DNA of 64,000 bases, from positions 1 through 64,000 of the forward strand of contig JAUXWZ010000132.1 of NCBI GenBank assembly GCA_030684835.1, read 5' to 3'. The notes beneath the pieces are model-generated. The model was not told where the DNA came from and did no database searches. It saw only the letters and a program-made list of their open reading frames with translations. Positions 1 through 8,521 of the stretch are shown one piece after another (the first letter of the stretch is position 1; the number at the start of each line of letters is the position of its first letter). This stretch comes from Beijerinckiaceae bacterium (lineage in GTDB: Bacteria > Pseudomonadota > Alphaproteobacteria > Rhizobiales > Beijerinckiaceae). Both the position numbers and the translations under genes were made by a program.

Positions 1-191
1 TTGCCGCCCTGGTCAAGCGCATCCTCGATGAGAATATGAACCGAGTGCTCCGAACAGCCCGCGATCATAACGCCAAGCGAATCCACCATGCACCGCTTGC
101 CGACGCGCAGCGCCTCCCCCGGGAGGTCGTTGTAGGAAACCTTTTCGATGAACTCGATCGCCTCTGCAGTGATCGCCTTGTGATCAGTCAT
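1..191 (-). CDS. MmgE/PrpD family protein, N-terminal part (cut by window edge)
   Basis: The reverse strand opens with an ATG at 191 and stays open to base 1. The 63 visible residues include the stretch LPGEALRVGKRCMVDSLGV followed by MIAGCSEHS, typical of the start of the MmgE/PrpD family (2-methylcitrate dehydratase and related dehydratases/isomerases acting on small carboxylic acids). The active-site part lies outside the window, so the substrate is unknown. It is transcribed in the same direction as the receptor operon that ends at 404, with a 212-base gap in which I see no clear terminator, so it may belong to that transcription unit. The family call is fairly secure; the function is inferred. 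Confidence 0.75.
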   Translation of the reverse strand, partial: MTDHKAITAEAIEFIEKVSYNDLPGEALRVGKRCMVDSLGVMIAGCSEHSVHILIEDALDQGG

Positions 192-403
192 GAATATAAG
201 CTTTTCACTATCTTGCGCAGGCGCCTGCAACGCTAGCGGCCCTATCTTGCGTGTCTTTTTGTTCGCATGCGAGATGGAAAGCAAGAGCAGCGGATCATAA
301 GCCCGCGCCTGCTCGACAGCCGGGGCCGCACCCGTCTCGCCGGCAAGTCCACAGGGCGCCTGGCACACGTCACGGCTGCCCCCGATATAAGGTCGTCCGG
401 ACG

Positions 404-1417
404 TTACTCCAGGATCGGCCGGGCGCGGGCAGCCAGCTCTTTGGGCGTTTTGAGAACGCGCGTGACAACGGCTTCGAGTTCCGCCGCGCTCACGGGATTG
501 ACGTCGATCTTCAATTTCTCCGCTTCGGTCAGAAACTCGGCGTCCTTCATTGTCGCGTCAAAGGCGGCGCGCACGGCGGCCAATCGGTCGGCTGGCACGC
601 CGCCGCCAAAGGCCAGCGGCGTGCCCAAATATGTTCCCGCGATAATAAGGTCGACAACACGACGGTCATCTTCGGACGAGACAAGCTCGGTGACAGACGG
701 CACTCCCGGCAGATCGGAGGGCTTGGGTCCCATTGTTACGATGACGCGAATATCGCCATTTTTCACCCACTCGGGCCGCGTTGATTTCCAGCTCGACCAG
801 AAATTGTAGCGCGCCTGCACTTCGCCGCGTTCCATGGCGAGGTTGATTTCATTGCCGCCAGGATAACCGGTGACAATCTTGAAACGTGTTTTCGCGAATT
901 CATTCAGCATGGCGGGCATGGAAAAGGATTCTGCGCCTCGACCGCTCGCGCCAGTGACCACATCCTTGCGCCGGGCGTCCTCGATGCTCTCGATTCCAGA
1001 CGTGCGCCAGACCGTCATTGCGCCTGTCAGTGGCGCGGGAGATCCGATCCACTGAAACGTGGAAAGATCGAACTTGATCGCCTCGCTGCCAATCGCTTGC
1101 ATGGCCGCAAAATTGTTCGGAATCATGCCAAAGTGCGCGCCGTCTTTTGCGGCGACATTTGCCAGATAAGTGACCATTCGCGCGCCGCCAGCACCCGTCA
1201 TATTTTGTGGCACAAGCAAGGGTGAGCCGGGGATATGCCGGCCGATATGCCGCGCCACGACGCGCGCATTGAGATCGTAAAATCCGCCGACGCCAACGCC
1301 GATCAGGACATTGACGCTCCTACCCTTGTAGAAATCAGCCGGAGACTGCGCCTGCGCGCTGAAAGTGGTGAGCATAAAGGCGGCGCAGCAAATGCGCGTC
1401 GTGAAGCAAACTGACAT
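404..1417 (-). CDS. TctC-like periplasmic substrate-binding protein 1
   Basis: A 337-residue exported protein with an N-terminal signal peptide ending near AQAQ, followed by SPADFYKGRSVNVLIG and a GFYDLNARVVARHIGRHIPG segment. This is the divergent branch of the tripartite tricarboxylate transporter receptor (TctC/Bug) fold, which binds small carboxylates in the periplasm. The motif FKIVTGYPGGNEINLAMERG recurs in its neighbours. The ATG at 1417 follows GGAG at a normal distance, and the gene starts 21 bases after the preceding receptor gene. It is the last of four tandem receptors on this strand. No TctA or TctB membrane gene is present, so it could work with a distant permease or as a sensory binding protein. 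Ligand unknown. Confidence 0.85.
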   Translation of the reverse strand: MSVCFTTRICCAAFMLTTFSAQAQSPADFYKGRSVNVLIGVGVGGFYDLNARVVARHIGRHIPGSPLLVPQNMTGAGGARMVTYLANVAAKDGAHFGMIPNNFAAMQAIGSEAIKFDLSTFQWIGSPAPLTGAMTVWRTSGIESIEDARRKDVVTGASGRGAESFSMPAMLNEFAKTRFKIVTGYPGGNEINLAMERGEVQARYNFWSSWKSTRPEWVKNGDIRVIVTMGPKPSDLPGVPSVTELVSSEDDRRVVDLIIAGTYLGTPLAFGGGVPADRLAAVRAAFDATMKDAEFLTEAEKLKIDVNPVSAAELEAVVTRVLKTPKELAARARPILE

Positions 1418-1438
1418 GGCGAAGTCTCCGGCGTGTTT

Positions 1439-2452
1439 TTATTTCAGCAATTCTTTCGCGCGGTTCACCACATCGGACGGCAGGGCGAACATCTCGTTGA
1501 CCGCCGCTTGCAATTGAACGCCCGGCGTCGGCTCAATCTCGATGCCCAGCTTGTCAGCCTCGGCGACAAGTTCCGCATCCTTCATCATGGCGTCGAAGCC
1601 CGCGCGCAATTCCTTCACGCGCGCCTCGCTTACACCGCCGGGCGCAATGAGCGGGCTTGCAATGCGTGTATCGCTCAACATCAATTGCAGGATTTTCCTG
1701 TCCGTCTCGTTCTGCACAAGATCGATGGCGAGCGGCACGTTGGGCAAATCAGGCGCCTTGTCGAGCGCGCCTTGCACGAGAATGTTGACCTTCTTGTCGG
1801 TCAGCCACGTTGGCACGCGGCGCTTGACGCTGGTCCACGACCATCCGCACCAGCCTTCGGTTTCGCCGCGCTCCATCGCGATGGTTAGTTCGTTGCCGCC
1901 AGGATAGCCGGTGACAATCTTGAATTTCGTACCCAGCAGCGCATTAAACAGCCGCGGCTGGTTGTACGTGCGGGTGCCAACCGTCGCGCCGAGCACGACT
2001 TCGCGCTTCTGTGCTTCCTGAATGTTGGCGACGCTGCGCTCCGCCCACACAACGCACAAAGGCGTTTCCTTGGCGCGGCTGCCAATCCAGTTGAGCTGAC
2101 GCGGATCGTATTTGACGGCCGGATTTCCAAACAGCGCTTCGAAGGCGAGCGCGCCATCGACCAGCGCAAGCGCTGAGCCATCGCGTGGCGCAATATTGTA
2201 GAGATGATTGAGGGCAACAACGCCCCCCGATCCCGGCATGTTTTGCACAATGATCTGCGGATTTCCCGCCAAATGCTTGGCGTAGTGGCGGGAGAACAGG
2301 CGCGCCGTTGCGTCATAAGTGCCACCCGATGTGAACCCGACCGCAATCGTCATTCTCGAAAGATCCTGCGCGCCTGCGCAGTTCGTCCACAACGCCCCGG
2401 CAATGAGCGCCGCTAAAGATACACTAGTCCTTTGGTCCATTGATTTTCTCAC
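1439..2452 (-). CDS. TctC-like periplasmic substrate-binding protein 2
   Basis: A 337-residue paralogue of the flanking receptors. A signal peptide ends near CAGAQ; then come a GGTYDATARLFSRHYAKHLAG segment, IIVQNMPGSGGVVALNHLYN and FKIVTGYPGGNELTIAMERG. The best start is a GTG at 2452 preceded by GGGAGG at about five bases; an ATG four codons later (2440) is the alternative. Either start overlaps the end of the ribbon-helix-helix gene at 2424-2660, which implies translational coupling. The family binds small organic acids in the periplasm. The absence of permease genes means the partner is unknown. Family call strong, ligand unknown. Confidence 0.85.
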   Translation of the reverse strand: MRKSMDQRTSVSLAALIAGALWTNCAGAQDLSRMTIAVGFTSGGTYDATARLFSRHYAKHLAGNPQIIVQNMPGSGGVVALNHLYNIAPRDGSALALVDGALAFEALFGNPAVKYDPRQLNWIGSRAKETPLCVVWAERSVANIQEAQKREVVLGATVGTRTYNQPRLFNALLGTKFKIVTGYPGGNELTIAMERGETEGWCGWSWTSVKRRVPTWLTDKKVNILVQGALDKAPDLPNVPLAIDLVQNETDRKILQLMLSDTRIASPLIAPGGVSEARVKELRAGFDAMMKDAELVAEADKLGIEIEPTPGVQLQAAVNEMFALPSDVVNRAKELLK

Positions 2453-2660
2453 TCTTGCCTCCCCGCGCAGCGCGCGCCGTCTTTTGCGGCGCAGCGCTTT
2501 TCTTTAATTGTGTGCGTAAATCAGTAGCGCGTCCATGCTTAATGAGAAGGTCGCCAAATGCCTCTTCGGCGAGTTCCTGAAACGTCGCCATTCGATCGCT
2601 CGCAAGAAGCCGCAGCGCGCCCCACGTTTCCTCATCAATCTGCACGCGCTTTCCAGGCAT
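2424..2660 (-). CDS. Orphan ribbon-helix-helix (Arc/MetJ-type) small protein
   Basis: A 78-residue basic protein. Residues 4-9 (KRVQID) can form the DNA-contacting beta strand; residues 10-23 (EETWGALRLLASDR) and about 26-41 (TFQELAEEAFGDLLIK) fit the two helices of a ribbon-helix-helix fold. The remaining 35 residues are Lys/Arg/Ala-rich and probably disordered. It sits five bases after the receptor gene ending at 2666 and overlaps the start of the next receptor, so it is embedded in the operon. No toxin gene is adjacent, so a toxin-antitoxin reading is not supported; an operon-specific regulator is a possible inference. Similar short proteins occur as hypotheticals in rhizobia. Confidence 0.65.
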   Translation of the reverse strand: MPGKRVQIDEETWGALRLLASDRMATFQELAEEAFGDLLIKHGRATDLRTQLKKSAAPQKTARAARGGKSEKINGPKD

Positions 2661-2665
2661 TGCAG

Positions 2666-3718
2666 CTATTTCGCCGTAGCTTTGCCGGCTTCAATCGCTG
2701 CGCGCGCGCGTGCGATGACGTCTGCAGGCGTCTTGTAAAGCTTATCCAGCAACTCGGCCATCTCCTCGCCGGTGATGGGGCTCACTTCAAGTCCCATCTT
2801 CGTAGCGTCGCGGAGAAAGTCCGCATCCTTCATCGTTGCGTTGAACGCCGTGCGCAACGCCTCAAGGCGCTCAGGCGGCAGCCCCGGCGGCGCTGTGTAG
2901 GGATATGCAAAGCTCTGGCGTGCAAATATCATTTCCAGCACCTGGCGATCCGCTGCGTTCTTCGCGAGATCGACGATCAGCGGCGCATTGCCAATAGCGG
3001 GGTTGGATTTCAAACCCAGTTGCGCGAGAACGACGATACGATTATTCGCAAGCCAATCGCCGCGACTGGACGTCAAACTTCCCCACGACGTTCCAGCGCT
3101 TCCCTGCGCCTCACCGCGCTCGATGGCGATCATCGTCGAGTTGGCGTCTGGATATCCTGTGATGACGCGAAATTTTGTGCCCAGCACTGCGTTCATGATC
3201 CACGGAAAGGTGGCGCTGTCGGCGCCCGCGCCCGATGCAGACACGAGCATTTCCTTTTGCCGTGTATCCTCGAATGTCGTGAACCCCGTGCCCGCCCACG
3301 CGAACGTGACGCTGGTTTCTGCGGCGGCGCTGCCAATCCATCCCAGTTTCAGCGCGTCATATTGCACGCCCTGGTTATCGAGGAGCGGCTGCATCGGAAG
3401 ACCGCGCGAGAACGTGGCGATCTGCGAACCATCCTTGGGCGCAATGGCGTAAATATAATTTGCCGCCTTCATGCTGGCCGCGCCTGGCATGTTCTGCACG
3501 ATGACATTCGGCGCGCCGGGCGTCTTCTTGCCGATGTGCCGCGCCACTACGCGCGCGTAGGCGTCATAGCCGCCGCCGGGGCCGTAGCCCACGATAATCT
3601 GAAGCGGAGACGTTTTGTAGAAGGCGGCAACGTCTTGCGCTGCAGCGTGATTCACCGCCATCATCGTAGCAGCCGTCGACAGCATGGCCGCACTCATATT
3701 CTTTATCATGGTCTGCAT
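2666..3718 (-). CDS. TctC-like periplasmic substrate-binding protein 3
   Basis: About 350 residues. I chose the ATG at 3718 because GAGGGG lies just upstream and the protein then begins with a good signal peptide ending near NHAAAQ; the frame is open further upstream to 3778 but without a plausible leader. Family motifs are GPGGGYDAYARVVARHIGKK, IVQNMPGAASMKAANYIY and FRVITGYPDANSTMIAIERG. It is the second gene of the four-receptor operon, 56 bases after the first. Periplasmic binding of a small carboxylate is the family role. The C-terminus (AAIEAGKATAK) is slightly longer than in its paralogues. Ligand unknown. Confidence 0.85.
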   Translation of the reverse strand: MQTMIKNMSAAMLSTAATMMAVNHAAAQDVAAFYKTSPLQIIVGYGPGGGYDAYARVVARHIGKKTPGAPNVIVQNMPGAASMKAANYIYAIAPKDGSQIATFSRGLPMQPLLDNQGVQYDALKLGWIGSAAAETSVTFAWAGTGFTTFEDTRQKEMLVSASGAGADSATFPWIMNAVLGTKFRVITGYPDANSTMIAIERGEAQGSAGTSWGSLTSSRGDWLANNRIVVLAQLGLKSNPAIGNAPLIVDLAKNAADRQVLEMIFARQSFAYPYTAPPGLPPERLEALRTAFNATMKDADFLRDATKMGLEVSPITGEEMAELLDKLYKTPADVIARARAAIEAGKATAK

Positions 3719-3774
3719 ATGATATCCCCTCAGACGCATTGCTCCGGTCAGGCGCTTGCGTTCAGTTTTGATTT

Positions 3775-4791
3775 TCATTCGATGATGTTTTTTGCTTTTC
3801 TGACAAGTTCCGGCGGCGCTGAATAGATGCGGTCAATAATATCCTTGGCGCGTTCGCCGCGCGTGGGCAGGATGGGGACGTTCAGCTTCGCCGCTTCACC
3901 AAGAAGCATTGGGTCTTTCATGCTGGCGTCAAAGGCGCGGCGTATGGCTTCGACGCGATCAGTTGGCACAGCCTGAGACATGACATAAGGGCGACCGAGT
4001 TCACCGCCAGCCGTCAGCAGGGAAAGAATATCCTTCTGGTCCTGCGTCTTTGCAAAGTCGCCAAGGTAGCGAACATTCTCCGGCAGCCCCTCTACCTTGT
4101 CTCGCGTGAACGTCACGACAGGAGTGATCTTTTTCTCCCGCAACCATTCAGGCGACACGCTGCTCAAGGAACCGCAATCTGCATCGAGTTCGCCACGCTC
4201 GATGGCAATGACTTGCTCCGCACCGCCGGGAAAGCCGGTGATGATGCGCATATTGAGATTGAAGAGGTTCTTGAGAATCGCAGCATTGATGTACGCGCCA
4301 GTCCCGCGCCCCGTTGCGCCAATGTTAATTTCCTTTCGCGCGACAAGATCATCCCAAGTTTTGATCCCAGTCGTGTGCCAGAAATAGCATACCCTCACGT
4401 CCGGATACATGCTGCCGATCCAGGCGAGATTCGAGAAATTGAATTTCGTTTTTTCGGGATTAACGAGGGTATCCAGCAACAGCGCTGGATTAAACGCTGT
4501 CATGTATCGCCCGTCCTTCGACAGCGTCGCGTCGAGTTGGCGTACGGCTGTCAAACTGCCGCCGCCGGGCGAATTCTGGACAATGACATCTGGGGAGCCG
4601 GGAATATGACGTCCGATGTGCCGGCCCAACAAACGGGCGTAAAGATCATACCCGCCGCCGGCCGAAAAGCCGACGACGATCGTCATGTTCTTGCCCTTGT
4701 AGAATTCGGCAGGGCTTTGCGCGGCGGCAGAGCTGACGCTGGCGGCTAAGCAAAATCCGCCCACCAGGAATGCAATCGTCTGATGAGCCAT
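3775..4791 (-). CDS. TctC-like periplasmic substrate-binding protein 4 (first gene of operon)
   Basis: 338 residues with a signal peptide (ending near SSAAAQ), then FYKGKNMTIVVGFSAGGGYD, ARLLGRHIGRHIPGSPDVIV and MRIITGFPGGAEQVIAIERG. The ATG at 4791 is preceded by an excellent GGAGGAAATC. It is the promoter-proximal gene of the receptor operon; a candidate promoter lies about 40 bases upstream (4831-4860). It is the most divergent of the four in its middle part: a Cys-containing VRVCYFWHTTG replaces the VTFAWAGTG of receptor 3. Family call strong; the natural ligand and any membrane partner are unknown. Confidence 0.85.
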   Translation of the reverse strand: MAHQTIAFLVGGFCLAASVSSAAAQSPAEFYKGKNMTIVVGFSAGGGYDLYARLLGRHIGRHIPGSPDVIVQNSPGGGSLTAVRQLDATLSKDGRYMTAFNPALLLDTLVNPEKTKFNFSNLAWIGSMYPDVRVCYFWHTTGIKTWDDLVARKEINIGATGRGTGAYINAAILKNLFNLNMRIITGFPGGAEQVIAIERGELDADCGSLSSVSPEWLREKKITPVVTFTRDKVEGLPENVRYLGDFAKTQDQKDILSLLTAGGELGRPYVMSQAVPTDRVEAIRRAFDASMKDPMLLGEAAKLNVPILPTRGERAKDIIDRIYSAPPELVRKAKNIIE

Positions 4792-4830
4792 GATTTCCTC
4801 CGATCCGCGCCTCTCTCGGGCTTAGGGCGC

Positions 4831-4860
4831 AGGATAAGCGCAAACCGCGGCGTTTGACAA
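4831..4860 (-). promoter_or_regulatory. Candidate sigma-70-type promoter of the receptor operon
   Basis: Reading leftward, TTGTCA (4860-4855) is followed after 18 bases by TATCCT (4836-4831), a reasonable match to the -35 and -10 consensus. It would place transcription start roughly 30-35 bases upstream of the ATG at 4791. This is pattern matching only. Confidence 0.4.
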
Positions 4861-5073
4861 AGTCGCCCGTCAGGCGGGTCGCCTTCAGCGGAGTTTGTGT
4901 GAAATCTCGGCAGAATCATCCACAGCCGCCTGTCTGATGGGATGCCCCTGCCCGGCGCCCCGAACTCCGGCGCATGTGCGCGCAAACGACAACAAGCCGA
5001 GTTTCTGTTTTGCCCAGTTGCCTGATCCCGGCGGGTGCGCTATTCAACCACCCGGGTATATACGGGGGAAATC

Positions 5074-5211
5074 ATGCTGCATCTGGACTGGGTTCGCGAA
5101 CTTTTCTTCATCATGGGCATCTCGGCTGGCACCTGCCTCCTGGCTGTGGTCTATGCCACGCTTGAAAATGTCTTCCCATTTCTGCGCGGCGGTCTCGGCC
5201 GGATGGACTGA
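5074..5211 (+). CDS. Small single-pass membrane protein, 45 residues
   Basis: A short open frame with ATG at 5074, preceded by GGGGGAA at good spacing, ending with TGA at 5211. The product has one hydrophobic stretch (roughly residues 11-28, FFIMGISAGTCLLAVVYA), a single Cys in the membrane segment and a short tail ending LRGGLGRMD. I do not recognise a family. It lies between the divergent receptor operon and the MFS gene, about 100 bases from each. The ribosome-binding site and membrane-segment pattern support a real gene; function unknown. Confidence 0.5.
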   Translation: MLHLDWVRELFFIMGISAGTCLLAVVYATLENVFPFLRGGLGRMD

Positions 5212-5313
5212 GCCGTTTGATATTTATCGCGACTTGAAATGGCGTCGGAAACGGCGCCATTTCTGTTTGTTGGGGGTCAGCCAGATGCCGGCCACGCATG
5301 CGGAGCGAGCCAT

Positions 5314-6516
5314 ATGACAAGCAGCTCCATTCAAACCGCCGAGTCCGGCCAGCAAGTCCGGACGCTGACGACCATTTCGCTCGTCCATCTGGTTAGCCAC
5401 TTCTACTGGCTGGCGCTCGTGCCGCTTTTGCCCTCGCTCACCATATTGCTGGGCGCCTCATACCTTGAACTTGGGCTTGCTATCACGATCATGAACGCGG
5501 TCTCGGCCATCATTCAGGCGCCGGTCGGCTTTCTAGTTGACCGGTTCGGCGCGCGGCTATTGTTGCTCACCGGAGCCATCGTCGGCGCCCTTGGCTTCAT
5601 ACTATTGGCGCTTGTGCCTACTTACCCGGCATTGATCATTGCAGCTGTCCTGATCGGACTCGGCAATTGCGTCTACCATCCGGCGGACTATTCCATCCTT
5701 TCTGCAGAGATGGGCGCAGAGCGCATGGGGCGCGCGTATTCAATCCACACATTCTCTGGCTATCTCGGATTTGCCGTCGCTCCACCCGTGGTCCTGTTGT
5801 TTCTCTGGATAGGCGGGCCCCGCTTCGCCCTCGCCGCCATCGGCATCACAGGCCTGTTACTCTGTCTGCCGCTTATCCCCGGCCTGCTTCAGGAGCGCCG
5901 GAAATCGCGGGCGCCGAAGCTCATCTCAACGCAAAAAACGTCAGCTCTTGCTTTGATGACGGGCTCCGTGGTTGCGCTGACAGTCATGTTCACGCTCGTC
6001 AACCTTTCGACGGGCATGATGCAGACCTATATGGTGGCGGCTGTCGCCGACCTTCTCGCATTGCCGCAATCAGTAGGAGCCGCAGCGCTCACCGTGTTTT
6101 TCGTCGCGCTGGTGACAGGCGTTCTCGTCGGCGGGTTCGTCGCGGACCGCGCCAGCAGCGTGGCGATCGTTGCATTGGGCGGCTTCGGCCTCGCAGCGAT
6201 GTTTGCACTTGCGATTCCTGTGCTGACTCCCGGAGCCGAAGTGACGTTAGCCCTGATTGGCGCAACAGGCTTTTGCGCGGGCCTCATCATGCCTTCGCGA
6301 GACTTGCTCGTTCGGAAGGCCTCGCCGCCAGATGCAGTCGGGCGCGTTTTCGGGATCGTGACAACAGGTTTCAACTTTGGCGGGATGCTGAGCCCGCTGA
6401 TTGGCGGAGCGCTCATCGACGGTCAGGCCCCGGCCTGGATATTTTACGGGTCGGCCGGCTTCATGTTGATGACAGTCGCAACTGCGATCGCAGTTGAGCG
6501 ACGAACCGTACGCTGA
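5314..6516 (+). CDS. Major facilitator superfamily transporter
   Basis: 400 residues, almost entirely hydrophobic helices, consistent with 12 membrane segments. The cytoplasmic loop after helix 2 carries GFLVDRFGARLLL, the MFS motif A (G-x-x-x-D-R-x-G). The second half has the weaker counterpart GGFVADR. I chose ATG 5314 (preceded by GGAG) over the open frame back to 5239, because the protein then begins with a short polar tail before helix 1. Substrate is unknown; the general group includes drug and organic-acid exporters. It stands alone, with nothing obviously co-transcribed upstream except perhaps the 45-residue protein. Confidence 0.85.
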   Translation: MTSSSIQTAESGQQVRTLTTISLVHLVSHFYWLALVPLLPSLTILLGASYLELGLAITIMNAVSAIIQAPVGFLVDRFGARLLLLTGAIVGALGFILLALVPTYPALIIAAVLIGLGNCVYHPADYSILSAEMGAERMGRAYSIHTFSGYLGFAVAPPVVLLFLWIGGPRFALAAIGITGLLLCLPLIPGLLQERRKSRAPKLISTQKTSALALMTGSVVALTVMFTLVNLSTGMMQTYMVAAVADLLALPQSVGAAALTVFFVALVTGVLVGGFVADRASSVAIVALGGFGLAAMFALAIPVLTPGAEVTLALIGATGFCAGLIMPSRDLLVRKASPPDAVGRVFGIVTTGFNFGGMLSPLIGGALIDGQAPAWIFYGSAGFMLMTVATAIAVERRTVR

Positions 6517-6594
6517 CGCTCACTCATTCCAGTCGACACACCAAACGCCAGGGACAATAATTAACGCCAGAAACACCAGTAGTGTGGTGGCGTC

Positions 6595-6888
6595 ATGAGC
6601 AAGCGTTCTCTCGCAAGCAGGGTTTACACGCCAGAGGAACTCGACGTGTTGTGCAAAGCATTCCGACGCGCCTGCGTCGAGTGCGATCTGACCGGCCCTT
6701 CCGGCCGCGCTTTTCTGGCGCGTGCGTTAATGACCCGATTCAAGAGCGGCATTACGAAGGAAGATGACCTGGTCGACATAGCGCGCATCATCGTGTGGCG
6801 AAGACGAGGGCTGGACGGCTTGCGCGTAGTCGCCAGTCAGCAAGCCAAGCCGAAAGCCAGACCGGATGCGCTGCTCAGCAAGTTTTAA
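6595..6888 (+). CDS. Conserved hypothetical protein, 97 residues
   Basis: A small basic cytoplasmic protein starting MSKRSLASRVYTPEEL. It has alternating helical segments and no membrane segment or signal peptide. The central part (EDDLVDIARIIVWRRRGLDG) is helical and basic. I do not recognise the family with certainty; similar short proteins are annotated as hypothetical in rhizobia. It lies 63 bases before rmuC in the same direction and could be co-transcribed with it. Confidence 0.6.
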   Translation: MSKRSLASRVYTPEELDVLCKAFRRACVECDLTGPSGRAFLARALMTRFKSGITKEDDLVDIARIIVWRRRGLDGLRVVASQQAKPKARPDALLSKF

Positions 6889-6951
6889 CCACGCGTCCCA
6901 GTCGTTCATTATTTGTTCCCAATCAAGGCGCGAATCGATTAGATTTGCGCC

Positions 6952-8112
6952 ATGGCGGACATTCTATTTCATGTGGCCGGCGCGCCAATTCGAGGAGCCG
7001 ATGCGATCATCGGCGCCGCGCTTCTTGCGCTTTTCCTGCTATGCGCGACTTTGTTGGCTGTTTTGCACGCAGCTCGATCCAGGCGGCTCGAAGGCGCGAT
7101 AGCCAACGAACGGCAACGCGATTTTGACGAGCGCGTAGCCGACCTCTCGCGCATGAACGCCGAATTGTCCGGGCGCCTGCGCGCGGTGAGCGAAGTGGTG
7201 GCCGATCGCTTGGACTCGGTGGGCCAAAAGGTCGGTCAGGGACTTGAGCAAAGCGCGCGTTCCACCGCCGATCAACTTGCGCGCTTGGGAGAAAGGCTTG
7301 CCGTCATCGACCGTGCGCAAGCAAATTTATCCGCGCTTTCGCAGGAAATGGTTTCGCTCAAGCATATCTTTTCCAACAAGCAGACGCGCGGAGTTTTTGG
7401 CCAAGGCCGGATGGAAGCAATCGTGCGCGACGGACTGCCCATTGGGGCGTTCACATTTCAGCCTACACTGTCGAATGGCTCGCGCCCGGACTGCATCGTG
7501 AAATTGCCGGGAGACGACCGCCCGATCATCATTGACGCGAAATTCCCGCTTGAATCCTTCACCGCATTTCGCGAAGCCCGCGACGAGGATCAACGCAAAA
7601 AGGCGTCAGCGCGCGTGCGCGCGGACGTTAACCGGCATATCCGCGATGTGGAAAGCAAGTATCTGCTCGCGGGCGAGACACAAGACATCGCTTTGCTCTT
7701 CGTGCCGTCAGAATCCCTCTACGCCGATCTGCAGGAGCATTTCGAGGACGTCGCTCAAAAGGCGGCGGCGGCGCGCGTCATCATCGTTTCTCCGTCCCTC
7801 CTTATGTTGGCCATACAGGTCATGCAGGCGATCGTAAGGGACGCACGAATGCGCGAGCAGGCGCATCTGATTCAAGCGGAGGTGCGGCGGCTCCTTGATG
7901 ACATCACGCGATTGCGTGAGCGAACCAATCGCCTGACCACGCATGTCCGGCAGGTAAACGAAGACGTCGAAACCGTCGACGCTTCGATGCGCAAGATCGC
8001 CACCCGCGGTGATCGAATCCTTCAGCTCGACTTCGAGGATCGACGATCGGAAACTGAAGCGACCAACCAGGAAAGCACGACCTTGGCCTTCGGAGCTGCG
8101 CGCGCGCGGTGA
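6952..8112 (+). CDS. rmuC: DNA recombination protein RmuC homologue
   Basis: 386 residues: an N-terminal membrane segment (about residues 19-41), a coiled-coil region (about 45-145), then the RmuC nuclease-like domain with FGQGRMEAIVRDGLP, PDCIVKLPGD, IIIDAKFPLESF and LFVPSESLYADL. The IDAKFP segment is the family's presumed PD-(D/E)XK-like core. RmuC limits inversion rearrangements at short inverted repeats in E. coli; its biochemical activity is not fully settled. Length and domain order are normal. The start at 6952 has only a weak ribosome-binding site. It appears to be a single gene or an operon with 6595-6888. Confidence 0.9.
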   Translation: MADILFHVAGAPIRGADAIIGAALLALFLLCATLLAVLHAARSRRLEGAIANERQRDFDERVADLSRMNAELSGRLRAVSEVVADRLDSVGQKVGQGLEQSARSTADQLARLGERLAVIDRAQANLSALSQEMVSLKHIFSNKQTRGVFGQGRMEAIVRDGLPIGAFTFQPTLSNGSRPDCIVKLPGDDRPIIIDAKFPLESFTAFREARDEDQRKKASARVRADVNRHIRDVESKYLLAGETQDIALLFVPSESLYADLQEHFEDVAQKAAAARVIIVSPSLLMLAIQVMQAIVRDARMREQAHLIQAEVRRLLDDITRLRERTNRLTTHVRQVNEDVETVDASMRKIATRGDRILQLDFEDRRSETEATNQESTTLAFGAARAR

Positions 8113-8217
8113 CTTGCAAAAGACCGCGCGGCGGCTAGCTTCATCGAACGAGTGGAGCCCTGTCCCGTTGGGTGTCGACCGGCGAACGAATAAACGGATC
8201 AAACAGGAGTCCAAAAC

Positions 8218-8496
8218 ATGAAAACACTTCATGTCTTCCGCTGTGGCGCCGAAGATCTTTATGCAATCACCGAGGATGCAACCGGGGCCAACTTGCCCGC
8301 CGACCTTTGCAGTTCCCGCTGGGAACACACGAAGTCGCTCAGCTACGAGGGGCGCCTTCCGCCTTGGGGATTAGAGGTCGCATCACAGACGCAGCAAGGC
8401 GCGTTGCTGGCCGGCCTTTCGCAGAATGGCTTCTTCGTTAGTGAAAGCGGGGCTTTGCCAGAAGAGTTTTTCTCGCCGCACGAACCCGACGCCTAA
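8218..8496 (+). CDS. Hypothetical protein, 92 residues
   Basis: A small cytoplasmic protein beginning MKTLHVFRCGAEDLYAIT, with a strong ribosome-binding site (CAGGAG) in front of the ATG. It contains a Trp- and Gly-rich middle part (SYEGRLPPWGLEV) and no membrane segment. I recognise no domain. It is 25 bases upstream of the next hypothetical gene and likely co-transcribed with it. Confidence 0.6.
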   Translation: MKTLHVFRCGAEDLYAITEDATGANLPADLCSSRWEHTKSLSYEGRLPPWGLEVASQTQQGALLAGLSQNGFFVSESGALPEEFFSPHEPDA

Positions 8497-8521
8497 CCTT
8501 CCGCAAGCAAGAGATACGGAA

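Noticed and set aside
2424..2660. Toxin-antitoxin module
   Set aside because: The ribbon-helix-helix protein has no adjacent toxin; its neighbours are receptor genes.
2558..3826. Long + strand open frame of 422 residues opposite receptor 3
   Set aside because: It is Arg/His/Cys-rich with no fold or ribosome-binding site, and mirrors the real gene on the other strand.
404..4791. ABC or TRAP transporter cluster
   Set aside because: No permease or ATPase gene is present; all receptor motifs point to the TctC/Bug fold.
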